Part shown: piece by piece, positions 23,507-32,528 of the stretch
Position numbering within the stretch: the first letter of the stretch is position 1
How the letters are laid out: every line of letters begins with the position of its first letter
Source: Haloterrigena sp. H1
GTDB lineage: Archaea > Halobacteriota > Halobacteria > Halobacteriales > Natrialbaceae
DNA: 64,000 bases
Assembly (NCBI RefSeq): GCF_005938085.1
Contig: NZ_SMZK01000001.1
Coordinates: 1,860,001 to 1,924,000 of the forward strand
Direction of reading: 5' to 3'
The notes under the pieces: generated by a model
Told to the model about the DNA's origin: nothing
Database searches by the model: none
Seen by the model: the letters and a program-made list of their open reading frames with translations, nothing else
Position numbers and translations under genes: made by a program

Positions 23507-23992
23507 TCAAATCCCGAGCAGCTGTCGACCCAGTTCGAAGCCCCGCCGGGGGAACTCAAAGATGACCACTGCGGCCAGTGCCAGTTCGCCGACGGTGACG
23601 ACCGTGGTCACGAAGTCGGCGCGCTTGCTACTGACCGTGACCCCGGTTGGGAGCCCGAACTCTTGCTTCCAGACCGGATAGAACAACGCGATCCCGCGCT
23701 TGCTGCCCGCCACGTCGAGGACGTAGTGAGTCAATACGCCGATCCAGACGTACTCGAGGTTACCGAAGATGTAGGGAAACGCGACGAACCCGAGTAAGAC
23801 CGGCAGGTTGTGCAGGGTCTTCCGGTGTTTGCCGAACTCGGTGTCGACGTCAGGGAAGAGCGCCCCCAGCGTGATCGGCACGCCGATCATCACGATCGTT
23901 TTGAACGTCTCCAGATCCCCCACCGGCTCAAGCAGATACCCCAGCCCGATGCTCAACAACACGGCGTTCAGCACGTGTCCCTTCTTGTTCAT
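23507..23992 (-). CDS. YdjM/DUF457-type membrane metal-dependent hydrolase
   Basis: A 161-residue membrane protein, second member of the family in this window (the other is at 1186-1677, in a divergent form). It starts MNKKGHVLNAVLLSIGLGYLL (N-terminal His) and has LGALFPDVDTEFGKHRKTLHNLPVLLGF and IGVLTHYVLDVAGSKRGIALFYPVWKQEFGL, which provide the PDxD, HRxxxH and HxxLD metal motifs. Four hydrophobic segments are visible. Function is predicted only from fold. Confidence 0.88.
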   Translation of the reverse strand: MNKKGHVLNAVLLSIGLGYLLEPVGDLETFKTIVMIGVPITLGALFPDVDTEFGKHRKTLHNLPVLLGFVAFPYIFGNLEYVWIGVLTHYVLDVAGSKRGIALFYPVWKQEFGLPTGVTVSSKRADFVTTVVTVGELALAAVVIFEFPRRGFELGRQLLGI

Positions 23993-24070
23993 CTACCACT
24001 ATCTGGGGAGTCACGTGGGGAATAGTTTTCTCTCGAGAGAGTCGCCGACGCGAACGGGTTTCCGAGCTGA

Positions 24071-24583
24071 TCACTGGGCCTCGATCTCGGCGAGCAGATC
24101 CTCGAGCGCCCGATCGACGGTCTTCGCGCGAACGGCGGCCCGGTCGCCGTCGAAGACATACCGGGTGACGGTCGCATACGATTCCTCGCTGCCCCACGGG
24201 CCCGCATAGGAGATGCCGATATAGACGGTGCCGACCGGATCATCGTCGGTCCCGCCGGTTGGACCGGCGATCCCAGTCGTTGCGACCCCCCACGTCACGT
24301 CCGTGACGTCGCGGACCCCCTGTGCCATCTGGCGGGCGACCGGTTCGGAGACGGCACCGTGTTCGTCCAGCGCCTCGCGGCTCACGCCGAGGTGGCGGCG
24401 CTTGGCGTCGTAGGCGTAGGTTGCCAGGCCGGCGTCGAAGTAGTCGCTGGCACCCGGGACGGCGGTGATCGCGGCACCGATCAGCCCGCCGGTACAGGAC
24501 TCGGCGACGGCTAGCGTCTCCTCGCGGTCGCGAAGCGCGTCGCCGACTGCCATCGGCAACTCGCGGTCGATGTCGTCGGTCAT
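24071..24583 (-). CDS. CinA-type nicotinamide-nucleotide amidohydrolase
   Basis: A 170-residue stand-alone CinA C-terminal domain, which deamidates nicotinamide mononucleotide to nicotinate mononucleotide (pyridine nucleotide salvage). Motifs are TLAVAESCTGGLIGAAITAVPGASDYFDAGLATY (the catalytic SCTGG serine), VSEPVARQMAQGVRDV and WGVATTGIAGPTGGTDDDPVGTVYIG. The length is usual for the single-domain form. It stands between divergent units and has no partner nearby. Confidence 0.9.
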   Translation of the reverse strand: MTDDIDRELPMAVGDALRDREETLAVAESCTGGLIGAAITAVPGASDYFDAGLATYAYDAKRRHLGVSREALDEHGAVSEPVARQMAQGVRDVTDVTWGVATTGIAGPTGGTDDDPVGTVYIGISYAGPWGSEESYATVTRYVFDGDRAAVRAKTVDRALEDLLAEIEAQ

Positions 24584-24714
24584 ACTCGAGTCGATGGGCG
24601 GGATCGTTGTGAAAGCGCGGGTAGCGATCTCGGTCGCTTCGATCGCCGCGCCGAACCCGTCCCGCTCGAGCCGGAAACGGAAAGAACACGGGACATGGCG
24701 TCCGAGTATCCGGT

Positions 24715-25815
24715 ATGAACTACGAGACGCCGCTGTTCTTCCACGTGATGAAGTATGCGGACGCGGCGGACCGCGACGTCATCGATATGGTCAGCGGAAA
24801 CCCCGACTGGGAACCCCCCGAAGCGCTCCGGGAGGGGCTGCGCGAGTACGCCGACCTCGAGCCCGACCGGTTCCAGTACGCGCCAAGCGAGGGACTGCGC
24901 GAGTTGCGCGCGGAGATCGCCGCCCGTCGCGGCGTCGACGCCGAGCAGGTCGTCGTCACGAACGGCGCGGGCGAAGCGAACTACCTCGCGATGGCGCGAG
25001 CGCTCGAGCGCGAGTGTGGAAACGAGATCCTGCTGACCGATCCCGTCTATCCGTACTATCCGGGGAAGACGACGATGCTCGGCGGGCGGCAGCGATTCGT
25101 CTCGGTCGACAACGAGGGATACCTGGACCCCGCCGATGTCCGTGCGGCCGCAAGCGACGAGACGGCCGCGATCGTCGTGAACACGCCGAACAACCCGACG
25201 GGTGCGGTCTATCCCGCCGAAACGATGCGCGAACTCGTCGCGATCGCCGAAGAGTACGACGCGATCCTGATCAGCGACGAGGTGTACGACCACTACGACC
25301 TTTCGGGGGCGTTCGCGAGCGCGCTCGAGACCGACTCGGCCCACCGGATCGTCACCAACGCGTTCTCGAAGTCGATGGCGATCACCGGGGTGCGGGTCGG
25401 CTACGCGATCTTCCCGCCGGAACTCGTCGCGGACGCTAAGAGTCGCCACATGCTGGTCAACGTCGCGACCACCCGACCGGGCCAGTACGCCGTGTTGCAG
25501 GCACTTCGCGAGACCGGCCCCGACTACTACGAGCGCAACCGGGAGCGGCTCCGCGAGCGAGTCGCAACGTTTACCGACGCGCTCGAGGCGGCCGGCGCAG
25601 AATACACCACGCCGAGCGGGTCGTTCTACGTGATGGCACGCTTCGAGGGCTATCCGGGCACGCTCGAAAACGTCGAACGGCTGATCGACGAGGCCGGCGT
25701 GGCCGGAATGCCCGGCGAGGCATTTGGCGACGCGCGCAGCGAGTGGCTGCGGTTCGCGCTCGTGACGCCACGCGTCGAAGAGGCGGCCGAACGGCTGGCG
25801 GCGTATTTCGACTGA
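24715..25815 (+). CDS. PLP-dependent aminotransferase (class I/II)
   Basis: A 366-residue fold-type I aminotransferase. The sequence starts with MNYETPLFFHVMKYADAADRDVIDMVSGNPDW and has the cofactor site NGAGEANYLAMARALERE, the NTPNNPTGAVYP motif, DEVYDHYDL and the Schiff-base lysine K219 in NAFSKSMAITGVRVGY. The C-terminal part has SGSFYVMARF and an Arg near the end (WLRFALVTPRVEEA) for substrate carboxylate. It probably acts on an aspartate- or aromatic-type amino acid; specificity cannot be read. It lies 60 bases before get3 on the same strand. Confidence 0.9.
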   Translation: MNYETPLFFHVMKYADAADRDVIDMVSGNPDWEPPEALREGLREYADLEPDRFQYAPSEGLRELRAEIAARRGVDAEQVVVTNGAGEANYLAMARALERECGNEILLTDPVYPYYPGKTTMLGGRQRFVSVDNEGYLDPADVRAAASDETAAIVVNTPNNPTGAVYPAETMRELVAIAEEYDAILISDEVYDHYDLSGAFASALETDSAHRIVTNAFSKSMAITGVRVGYAIFPPELVADAKSRHMLVNVATTRPGQYAVLQALRETGPDYYERNRERLRERVATFTDALEAAGAEYTTPSGSFYVMARFEGYPGTLENVERLIDEAGVAGMPGEAFGDARSEWLRFALVTPRVEEAAERLAAYFD

Positions 25816-25874
25816 GATCGACTCGAGGGCTCGAGACCGACGAATACTCGTGTCGGGACGGGAAACCCCGGAGT

Positions 25875-27110
25875 ATGAGCGGCATCGACGTCGAACCGGT
25901 CGAGGAAGACGAGCAAACGACGAGGGATAGCGACGACGGCGAAAACACGATCGAGGTCACGCCGACGGACTCCGTCGACGCCGACGAGGAGCGCGACACC
26001 ATCGACGTCGAGCCGTCCGACGAGCCGATCGACGGCCCCGACTACGTCCTCTACGGTGGGAAAGGCGGCGTCGGAAAGACGACGATGGCGGCTGCGACCG
26101 CCCTCGACAGCGCCCGCAGCGGGACGCCGACGCTGGTCGTTTCGACCGATCCCGCACACTCGCTTTCGGATACCTTCGAAACCGACGTGCCGGCCGAGCC
26201 CGGCCGAATTCGCGACGACATTCCGCTCTACGCGGCCGAAATCGATCCCGAGGCTGCGATGGAGCGCGGCGAGACCCCCTTCGGCGGGGCGGGTGGAAGT
26301 GCCGGAACGGAAGCGGACGACGATCCCTTCGCCGGCGGAGCGGGCGCGGGCGGTGCCTCCCCCTTCCCCGGTGGTGAAGGAGCGGAGGGCGGTCCACTCG
26401 GGGGTCTCGGCGACATGCTCGGCGGCGAATCACCGATGGACGCCCTCTTCGGCGGTGCAATGCCGGGTGCCGACGAGGCCGCCGCGATGCAACTTCTGCT
26501 CGAGTACATGGACGACGAGCGCTTCGAGCGCGTGGTCGTCGACACGGCCCCGACCGGCCACACCCTCCGCCTGCTGCAGTTGCCCGAGATCATGGACACG
26601 ATGATGGGCCGGCTGATGAAGTTCCGCCAGCGCATCGGCGGCATGCTCGAGGGTGTCAAGGGGATGTTCGGCGGGCAGGAGACGCCGGAAAACGAAAACG
26701 AGCTCGAGGATCTGGAAGTGCTGCGCGAACGCATCGAACGGCTGCGGGCGGCGCTGCAAGATCCCGCGCGGACCGACTTCCGGATCGTGATGATCCCCGA
26801 GGAGATGAGCGTCTTCGAATCCAAACGACTCCGCCAGCAGCTTCAGGAGTTCGAGATCCCTGTCGGCACCGTCGTCGTCAACCGGGTGATGGAGCCGCTG
26901 TCGAACGTCACCGACGACGTCGAAGGTGAGTTCCTCCAGCCGAACCTCGACGACTGCGAGTTCTGTCAACGTCGCTGGGATGTCCAACAGTCCGCACTCG
27001 CCGAGGCACAGGACCTCTTCCGCGGGACCGACGTCCGGCGCGTGCCGCTGTTCGCCGACGAAGTCCGCGGCGAAGACATGCTTGCGGTCGTCGCTGCCTG
27101 TCTTCGATAG
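25875..27110 (+). CDS. get3: Get3/TRC40-ArsA family ATPase
   Basis: A 411-residue P-loop ATPase of the Get3/ArsA family. In eukaryotes Get3 targets tail-anchored proteins; haloarchaeal Get3 homologues are thought to have related chaperone roles. Residues 1-55 form an acidic extension, 61-70 the P-loop (GGKGGVGKTT), 92-96 DPAHS, and 223-231 DTAPTGHTL. Residues 135-198 form a Gly/Pro/Met-rich insert (GDMLGGESPMDALFGG) matching the yeast Get3 client-loop position, and 235-268 a Met-rich helical region. C361 and C364 (CEFC) match the zinc-binding CxxC of Get3 (CKRC), which ArsA proteins usually lack. The ATG at 25875 is preferred. No arsenic genes lie nearby. Confidence 0.9.
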   Translation: MSGIDVEPVEEDEQTTRDSDDGENTIEVTPTDSVDADEERDTIDVEPSDEPIDGPDYVLYGGKGGVGKTTMAAATALDSARSGTPTLVVSTDPAHSLSDTFETDVPAEPGRIRDDIPLYAAEIDPEAAMERGETPFGGAGGSAGTEADDDPFAGGAGAGGASPFPGGEGAEGGPLGGLGDMLGGESPMDALFGGAMPGADEAAAMQLLLEYMDDERFERVVVDTAPTGHTLRLLQLPEIMDTMMGRLMKFRQRIGGMLEGVKGMFGGQETPENENELEDLEVLRERIERLRAALQDPARTDFRIVMIPEEMSVFESKRLRQQLQEFEIPVGTVVVNRVMEPLSNVTDDVEGEFLQPNLDDCEFCQRRWDVQQSALAEAQDLFRGTDVRRVPLFADEVRGEDMLAVVAACLR

Positions 27111-27133
27111 TCGTCGCGACTGGGGCTCGAGCC

Positions 27134-27523
27134 CTAGTCGGAATCAGCGCTGTCTCCGGACCACTCGCCGCCGACCCGGTCGACGCCCATCATCGCCTCG
27201 CCGGGATGCTCGGTGAAGACGACCTTCTGATTTTCGTCGGGGACGTCGAACGTCTCGCTGACGTATGCCATCGTTGCGAGAGCGAACGACCGCTTTCGAT
27301 CGAACGAGCGACCCTGTCGGATCTCCGCATCGAGAAAGAGCAACGGTCCTTCGACGGCGCGTCCGAGATGGAGGTCGGCCCCGTCGCGCTCGCGGATCGT
27401 CACGGCGACGTGTCCCGCGGTCGTCGCCATCTCGGTCGTATAGAGGTCTGTCACCCGCTCGGCGAAGTCGGTTTTCTCTGCGTCGGATAGCGACAGCGTC
27501 GTCTCGAACTGTAAGAGTGGCAT
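27134..27523 (-). CDS. Tautomerase/MIF superfamily protein
   Basis: A 129-residue protein with N-terminal Pro after Met (MPLLQFETTLSLSDAEKTDFAERVTDLYTTEMATT), the catalytic base of the 4-oxalocrotonate tautomerase/MIF fold. TIRERDGADLHLGRA and LFLDAEIRQGRSFDRKRSFALATMAYVSETFDVPDENQKVVFTEH follow the MIF-like pattern. The substrate is unknown. The ATG at 27523 is chosen so that Pro becomes residue 1 after Met removal. It converges on get3 with 23 bases between stops. Confidence 0.85.
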   Translation of the reverse strand: MPLLQFETTLSLSDAEKTDFAERVTDLYTTEMATTAGHVAVTIRERDGADLHLGRAVEGPLLFLDAEIRQGRSFDRKRSFALATMAYVSETFDVPDENQKVVFTEHPGEAMMGVDRVGGEWSGDSADSD

Positions 27524-27656
27524 GCCTCGAGTTAGCCGGTCAGTCTCTTGTGCGTTCCGCGGCTCGTCTTCCGGTGCTTTTGACCGACCGTTTACCGAGG
27601 GACGCCTCGCTGTGTGGCGACGCCACCAGCGCGGCAAACCGCAGAGTAAAAGGTTG

Positions 27657-29168
27657 TTAGTCGTCCGCAGGCAGCTGCTGTTCGCCGATATCGGGGCGGC
27701 TCACGTCGCGGTCGGTCTCCTCGCCTTCGATATCGTAGGGGTACTCCCCGGTGACACAGCCCAGACAGAGGTCGATACGGTCTTTCTCGAGTACCTCGGC
27801 GACGGCGTCGGTCGAGAGGTACGCGAGGCTGTCAGCACTGATCTCGTCACGGATCTCGGCGACGGATTTGTCCGCGGCGATCAGTTCATCCCGGGTGGCC
27901 ATGTCGATACCCATGTAGCATGGGGCGACGATCGCCGGTGCGCCGATGCGGACGTGGACTTCCTCGGCCCCGCAGTCTTTCAGGAGCTGGACGAGCTGGG
28001 TCGAGGTCGTTCCGCGGACGATCGAGTCGTCGATGACGGTGACGGTTTTGCCCTCGATCGTGGACTTGATCGGGTTGAGCTTCAGCCGGACCGCGCGTTC
28101 GCGTTCGTCCTGGGTCGGCATGATGAACGTCCGGCCGACGTAGCGGTTTTTCATCAGTCCTTCGGCGAACTCGACGCCGTCGTCGCTCTCGGCTCGCGGC
28201 TCGCCGTCGGCGGTCGTCTCGCTTGCGGCGTCGGCGTAGCCCGAGGCGAAGGCGCGGCCGGAGTCGGGGACAGGCATCACGACGTCGGTCTCGACGCCGC
28301 TTTCCTCCCAGAGCTTGCGCCCGAGTTCGCGCCGGGCCTCGTAGACGAGGGTGTCGTCGATGACGCTGTCCGGGCGCGCGAAGTAGACGTGTTCGAAAAA
28401 GCAGTGGGCAGTGTGTTCCTGTTCGACGAGCTGGTAGGTATCGAAGCCCTGGCCGTCGTCCTGGAGGACGACGAGTTCGCCCGGCCGAACGTCGCGAATC
28501 AGTTCACCGTCCAGCGTGTCGATCGCCGCCGATTCCGAGGCCAGGATGTAGCCGTCCTCGAGTTCCCCGATACACAGCGGCCGGTTCCCCTGCGGATCGC
28601 GCACGCCCAGTACCGTGTCATCGTGGCTGATCGTCAGCGAGTACGAGCCGTGGATACGTCCCATCGTGCGCTTGACGGCGCGGACCAGATCCTCTTCCAA
28701 GAGGTTGCGCGCGAGATCGTGGGCGATAACCTCGGTGTCGCCGTCACTCGTAAAGGCATGTCCCGCGGCTGCGAGTTCCTCACGGATCTCGTCGGCGTTG
28801 ACGAGGTTGCCGTTGTGCGAGAGGCCAAGCGACCCGCTCTTGAACGAGACGGAGAAGGGCTGTGCACAGGAAGAGTCGACCGAGCCGGCCGTCGGATACC
28901 GGACGTGGCCGATCCCGGCCGCCCCGTTGAGCGTCTCGAGATCGTCCTCGCCGAAAGCGTCGCCGACGAGGCCCATTTCGACGTGGCTGTGCTGCTGAAA
29001 GCCGTCGTGTGTGACGATCCCCGCGGACTCCTGGCCCCGATGCTGGAGCGCGTAGAGTGCATAGTACAACGGTCGTGCCGCGTCCCGACCGTCGAGTGAG
29101 ACGCCGACGACGCCGCACTTTTCGGTCATTCCTGTTCGCCGGGGAGTTTCGCCCCGCCCATCAGTCAT
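27657..29168 (-). CDS. purF: Amidophosphoribosyltransferase
   Basis: A 503-residue glutamine PRPP amidotransferase, the first committed step of purine synthesis. The Ntn-type glutaminase begins at C18 (MTEKCGVVGVSL), followed by LQHRGQESAGIVT, GIGHVRYPTAGS and LGLSHNGNLVN. The phosphoribosyl domain contains VTVIDDSIVRGTTSTQLV and the PIKSTIEGK segment. A second possible start is the internal ATG directly before the catalytic Cys (29129). I prefer 29168 because TATA-like TTTTTATC at about 29193-29200 sits about 27 bases upstream; this gives a 17-residue propeptide. No other pur genes are present. Confidence 0.92.
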   Translation of the reverse strand: MTDGRGETPRRTGMTEKCGVVGVSLDGRDAARPLYYALYALQHRGQESAGIVTHDGFQQHSHVEMGLVGDAFGEDDLETLNGAAGIGHVRYPTAGSVDSSCAQPFSVSFKSGSLGLSHNGNLVNADEIREELAAAGHAFTSDGDTEVIAHDLARNLLEEDLVRAVKRTMGRIHGSYSLTISHDDTVLGVRDPQGNRPLCIGELEDGYILASESAAIDTLDGELIRDVRPGELVVLQDDGQGFDTYQLVEQEHTAHCFFEHVYFARPDSVIDDTLVYEARRELGRKLWEESGVETDVVMPVPDSGRAFASGYADAASETTADGEPRAESDDGVEFAEGLMKNRYVGRTFIMPTQDERERAVRLKLNPIKSTIEGKTVTVIDDSIVRGTTSTQLVQLLKDCGAEEVHVRIGAPAIVAPCYMGIDMATRDELIAADKSVAEIRDEISADSLAYLSTDAVAEVLEKDRIDLCLGCVTGEYPYDIEGEETDRDVSRPDIGEQQLPADD

Positions 29169-29192
29169 GGGAGTCAGTAGTGACTCGAGCCG

Positions 29193-29200
29193 ATAAAAAC
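29193..29200 (-). promoter_or_regulatory. purF promoter (TATA-like)
   Basis: On the minus strand TTTTTATCGG is centred about 27 bases before the ATG at 29168, consistent with a leaderless purF mRNA and supporting the longer start. Confidence 0.5.
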
Positions 29201-29355
29201 CCCCGTGTTTGTGCTTCTATAGACGGTCCTACAATCGAATTATATCCACGAACGTGGATATTTCTCGGGAACCACACGATGAAGAGGCCTCGCTACGGCT
29301 CGCACCCGCTCCAACGATCAATTACGAGTCGCCCAACGATGGTGTGGATGAACCC

Positions 29356-29369
29356 GTGTCCGGCAGTAT
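29356..29369. repeat. Single arm of palindromic family 1
   Basis: GTGTCCGGCAGTATC upstream of the MutS-like gene matches the right arm (CTGTCCGGCAGTAT) of the family 1 elements in 13 of 14 bases. I see no matching left arm within about 120 bases, so this is either a degraded copy or chance similarity. Confidence 0.4.
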
Positions 29370-29397
29370 CAAGAGCGTTCCCTCGAGTCCACCGTGT

Positions 29398-31173
29398 ATG
29401 CGACTCGAGGAGTACTGGGGAGTCGGTCCGAAGACGCGGGAGACGCTGGTCGAGGCGCTGGGTCGCGAGCGGGCGGTCCAGGCGATCGAGAGTGGGGACG
29501 TCCGGGCGCTTGCCGACGCCGGGTTAGCCCGCGGGCGGGCGACACGAATTCTCCGGCGGGCAACCGACAGCGCCGGCATGGACGTGTTAGCGACCAGTGA
29601 CGCGCGAGCGGCCTACAAGGAACTGCTCGATCTGGCGGTCGACCACGCCGTCACGCAGCGCGCGGCGGATCGCATTCGGGTGCTCACGCCACTCGAGAGT
29701 CGGACAGCGATGGCGGAACGACTCGACGCCGTTCTCGCGGCCAGGGACGCCTGGGCAGATCTCGACGACGCCGACCGCGAGACCGTCCTCGCGGCCTACG
29801 AGCGCTACGACGAACGCGAGGGCAGCGAACACGCCGCCGTCGAGGCCGCGCTCGCGCTGGACGAGGCTGGCGTCGACTCCGGGCCGTTCGCTGCGATCGC
29901 TGATCTCGAGCGCGCGCGGCTCGAGGAGGCCGCCGAGGCGCTGGCAGCGCTGGATGGCGGCCGAGTCCGGTCGGGTGCCGACGAGGAACTCGACCGGCTT
30001 CGGGGCGTGCTGGGTACCGTCGAGGACATGGACGCCAACGCAGTCGACCTGATCGAAGACCTGCGATCAGAGGGCGTTCGCGACGTCGAAGGCTTTCGCC
30101 AGTCCTTCGAGGATCACCTCCTGAGCGAGACGGACGTGACGATCGATCGGGTTCGGGATGCGATGCCCACCGACGCGACGGACGCGACCGACTTCGTCGG
30201 CGGGACGTTGCGCACCCTCCGGAGCGAGCTCACCGCGGCGGTCGACGAACGCGAGGAGACCATCGCCAGCGACCTTCAGGAAACGCTCGCGGATGCCCGC
30301 GAGGCCGTCGATCGGGCGGTCGAAGCGGTCGACGAGATCGCGTTGCAGCTCTCGCTGGCCCGCTTTGCGCTCGCGTACGACTGTACTCGGCCGACGTTCG
30401 TCGAAGGTGAGCAGGCGGCCGTCTCCGTCGTCAACGCACGCAATCTCACGCTCGCCGCGCGCGATGAGACATCGGTGCAGCCGGTCACCTACGGACTGGG
30501 TGAACACCGCGTCGCGAGCGTTCCCGACGACGTGAACGCGGTTCCCAGCGAAGAGCGCGTCGCCGTCCTGACGGGGGCTAACAGCGGCGGGAAGACGACG
30601 CTGCTCGAGACGCTGTGCCAGGTCGTCCTGCTGGCGATGATGGGGCTGCCGGTGCCCGCGGATCGAGCCGAAGTGACACCCGTGGACTCGCTGGTCTTTC
30701 ACCGCCGCCACGCGAGTTTCAACGCTGGCGTCCTCGAGTCCACGTTGCGCTCGATCGTTCCGCCGCTGTCGTCGGGCGGCCGGACGCTGATGCTTGTCGA
30801 CGAGTTCGAGGCGATCACAGAGCCGGGCAGCGCGGCCGACCTGCTCCACGGGCTGGTCACGCTCGCCGTCGACCGCGAGGCGCTCGGTGTGTTCGTCACC
30901 CACCTCGCGGACGATCTGGAGCCGCTGCCGCCCGAGGCGCGGGTCGACGGCATTTTCGCGGAAGGGCTGAACCCCGACCTCGAGTTGCGCGTCGATTATC
31001 AGCCACGGTTCGACACGGTGGGCCGGTCGACGCCGGAGTTCATCGTCTCGCGGCTGGTCGCTAACGCGGGCGACCGGCGCGAGCGAGCCGGCTTCGAGAC
31101 GCTGGCGGCGGCCGTCGGGGACGAGGTCGTCCAGCGGACGCTCGCGGATGCGCGCTGGAGCGCTGACGAGTAA
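29398..31173 (+). CDS. MutS-like ATPase with N-terminal HhH
   Basis: A 591-residue archaeal MutS-related protein. Residues 5-55 (YWGVGPKTRETLVEALGRERAVQAI ... ADAGLARGRATRILR) look like tandem helix-hairpin-helix. About 60-330 form helical core/lever and coiled-coil regions, ending in RFALAYDCTRPTF. The ATPase has Walker A GANSGGKTTLLE (about 392-403), Walker B LMLVDEFEAI (about 464), SFNAGVLESTLRSIV, and VFVTHLADDL. There is no mismatch-recognition domain I (no FxE motif) and no Smr domain. This argues for branched-DNA handling (MutS4/5/MutS2-like) rather than canonical mismatch repair. The ATG at 29398 gives the HhH start. Confidence 0.88.
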   Translation: MRLEEYWGVGPKTRETLVEALGRERAVQAIESGDVRALADAGLARGRATRILRRATDSAGMDVLATSDARAAYKELLDLAVDHAVTQRAADRIRVLTPLESRTAMAERLDAVLAARDAWADLDDADRETVLAAYERYDEREGSEHAAVEAALALDEAGVDSGPFAAIADLERARLEEAAEALAALDGGRVRSGADEELDRLRGVLGTVEDMDANAVDLIEDLRSEGVRDVEGFRQSFEDHLLSETDVTIDRVRDAMPTDATDATDFVGGTLRTLRSELTAAVDEREETIASDLQETLADAREAVDRAVEAVDEIALQLSLARFALAYDCTRPTFVEGEQAAVSVVNARNLTLAARDETSVQPVTYGLGEHRVASVPDDVNAVPSEERVAVLTGANSGGKTTLLETLCQVVLLAMMGLPVPADRAEVTPVDSLVFHRRHASFNAGVLESTLRSIVPPLSSGGRTLMLVDEFEAITEPGSAADLLHGLVTLAVDREALGVFVTHLADDLEPLPPEARVDGIFAEGLNPDLELRVDYQPRFDTVGRSTPEFIVSRLVANAGDRRERAGFETLAAAVGDEVVQRTLADARWSADE

Positions 31174-31215
31174 CACAGGACGATCGCTCCAGCCTCCGCG
31201 GTCCGTTTCGCTGCG

Positions 31216-31839
31216 CTAGTTCTGTCGATCCCCGCGTCGATCGTCGTCCTCGAGCCAGCAGTCCGGCGCGGGTTCGTCTCTGTCCCCACGGTCATCATCG
31301 AGCGAGTCGCCGTACGTGTAGACGGTGCTGTCGTACTCCTCGCAGACGCGTGCCTCGAGGTAGGCCCGTGCGGCCCGCCGGGAGAGGCCGCCCAGTTCGA
31401 CGACGTCGGCCAGCGCGGTTTTGATCGCGCGAAACCAGATCCTGAGCGCGCGGTCGTCGGCGGGGTCGACCGCCACGATCGCGCCGCGGCTCCCGTCGGC
31501 GATCGGATCCGACGTCGCTCGCGAGCCCACGGATCGCTCACCGCCGTCGCGGCCGTCACCCCACTCGAGCCAGCAGACCCGGTAGGCGTCGACCGCGTAG
31601 TCGGCCGCCGGATCGACGAGATACAGCGCCTCGTAGACGCGGGGATCGAGCTGGTCGGTCAGGATTCGTTCGCGGGTGATCGAATCCGTCACGAGTGAGG
31701 GGGCGATCGCACCGGCTGCCAGGGGTGTGGCGGCGCTGATCTCGTCGGTCAGCGACAGGTCGTCGCCGCCCCAGTGACTGTATCGCAACTCGTAGAGCCG
31801 ATCCGGCCGCCGATAGGCGACCAACGCCCTATGGCCCAT
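31216..31839 (-). CDS. Haloarchaeal DUF6735-like protein
   Basis: A 207-residue protein of unknown function, common in haloarchaea (I associate it with DUF6735 from memory). Conserved stretches are MGHRALVAYRRPDRLYELRYSHWGGDDL at the N terminus, YEALYLVDPAADYAVDAYRVCWLEWG, and LRIWFRAIKTALADVVELGGLSRRAARAYLEARV. The C terminus is acidic and low-complexity. It is a soluble protein with no catalytic motif that I can see. It converges on the MutS-like gene. Confidence 0.8.
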   Translation of the reverse strand: MGHRALVAYRRPDRLYELRYSHWGGDDLSLTDEISAATPLAAGAIAPSLVTDSITRERILTDQLDPRVYEALYLVDPAADYAVDAYRVCWLEWGDGRDGGERSVGSRATSDPIADGSRGAIVAVDPADDRALRIWFRAIKTALADVVELGGLSRRAARAYLEARVCEEYDSTVYTYGDSLDDDRGDRDEPAPDCWLEDDDRRGDRQN

Positions 31840-31970
31840 CGTTCACCCGGGCTGGCAGTGACGGCGGCTGGTCCTCGAGACTCGGTATGCGTACTGTCTG
31901 ATGGATCACGGGGGGCTTGGCCGCCCGTCCGTACTTGAATCTGCGGACGACGACCGCGACCGACGGGCGG

Positions 31971-32417
31971 TTACGTCGTCGCGCTGGCCCGTCGCTCGGC
32001 GCGGGCCGCGACTGCCTTGTTCATCGCGACGAACGCCCGTTCGACCTTGGTCTCGTCGAACACCAGCGAGGTAAGAGCGCCACGAACCGTCTCCCGCTGG
32101 AGCAACCGCGTCCGCCGTCCATCGTCGATCGGCTGGAGATGAAACTCGTGGTAGCGATCGAGCGCGAACGGGAGCCAGAATCGGTCGAGCCAGGCGAGCC
32201 GTCTGTACGGCTCGACGGTGACGAGCACTTGGCCGTCGAGGAGTCCACGAGCGTCAGCGGGTTCATCCCGCCCTCGGCGCTCCGTCCCGTCGATCACGAT
32301 CCCCTCGACCCGACGAGTGAGGGGGTTCCACTCGGGATAGGTGTCGAACGCGAGCAGGGCTTCCCAGACGACCTCGGGCGGCGCGTCGATCTCGACGAAC
32401 ACCTCGACCTCGTTCAT
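31971..32417 (-). CDS. SRPBCC (START-like) family protein
   Basis: A 148-residue helix-grip protein: MNEVEVFVEIDAPPEVVWEALLAFDTYPEWNPLTRRVEG is the typical beta-helix opening of polyketide cyclase/START-like proteins. Later, RLAWLDRFWLPFALDRYHEFHLQPIDDGRRTRLLQRETVRG completes the sheet. These proteins bind hydrophobic ligands or act as regulators; the ligand here is unknown. It lies about 110 bases downstream of the Dps-like gene on the same strand. Confidence 0.85.
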   Translation of the reverse strand: MNEVEVFVEIDAPPEVVWEALLAFDTYPEWNPLTRRVEGIVIDGTERRGRDEPADARGLLDGQVLVTVEPYRRLAWLDRFWLPFALDRYHEFHLQPIDDGRRTRLLQRETVRGALTSLVFDETKVERAFVAMNKAVAARAERRASATT

Positions 32418-32528
32418 AGAGACCGTAGCACATACACAGGAAAGGCTGTACCGGTCGCCGCCGTCGACAGTTGCGGTGCTCCGGCGGTGGCGCGACCGCC
32501 CGAGTGTGGACGAATGATGGCCGACAGC

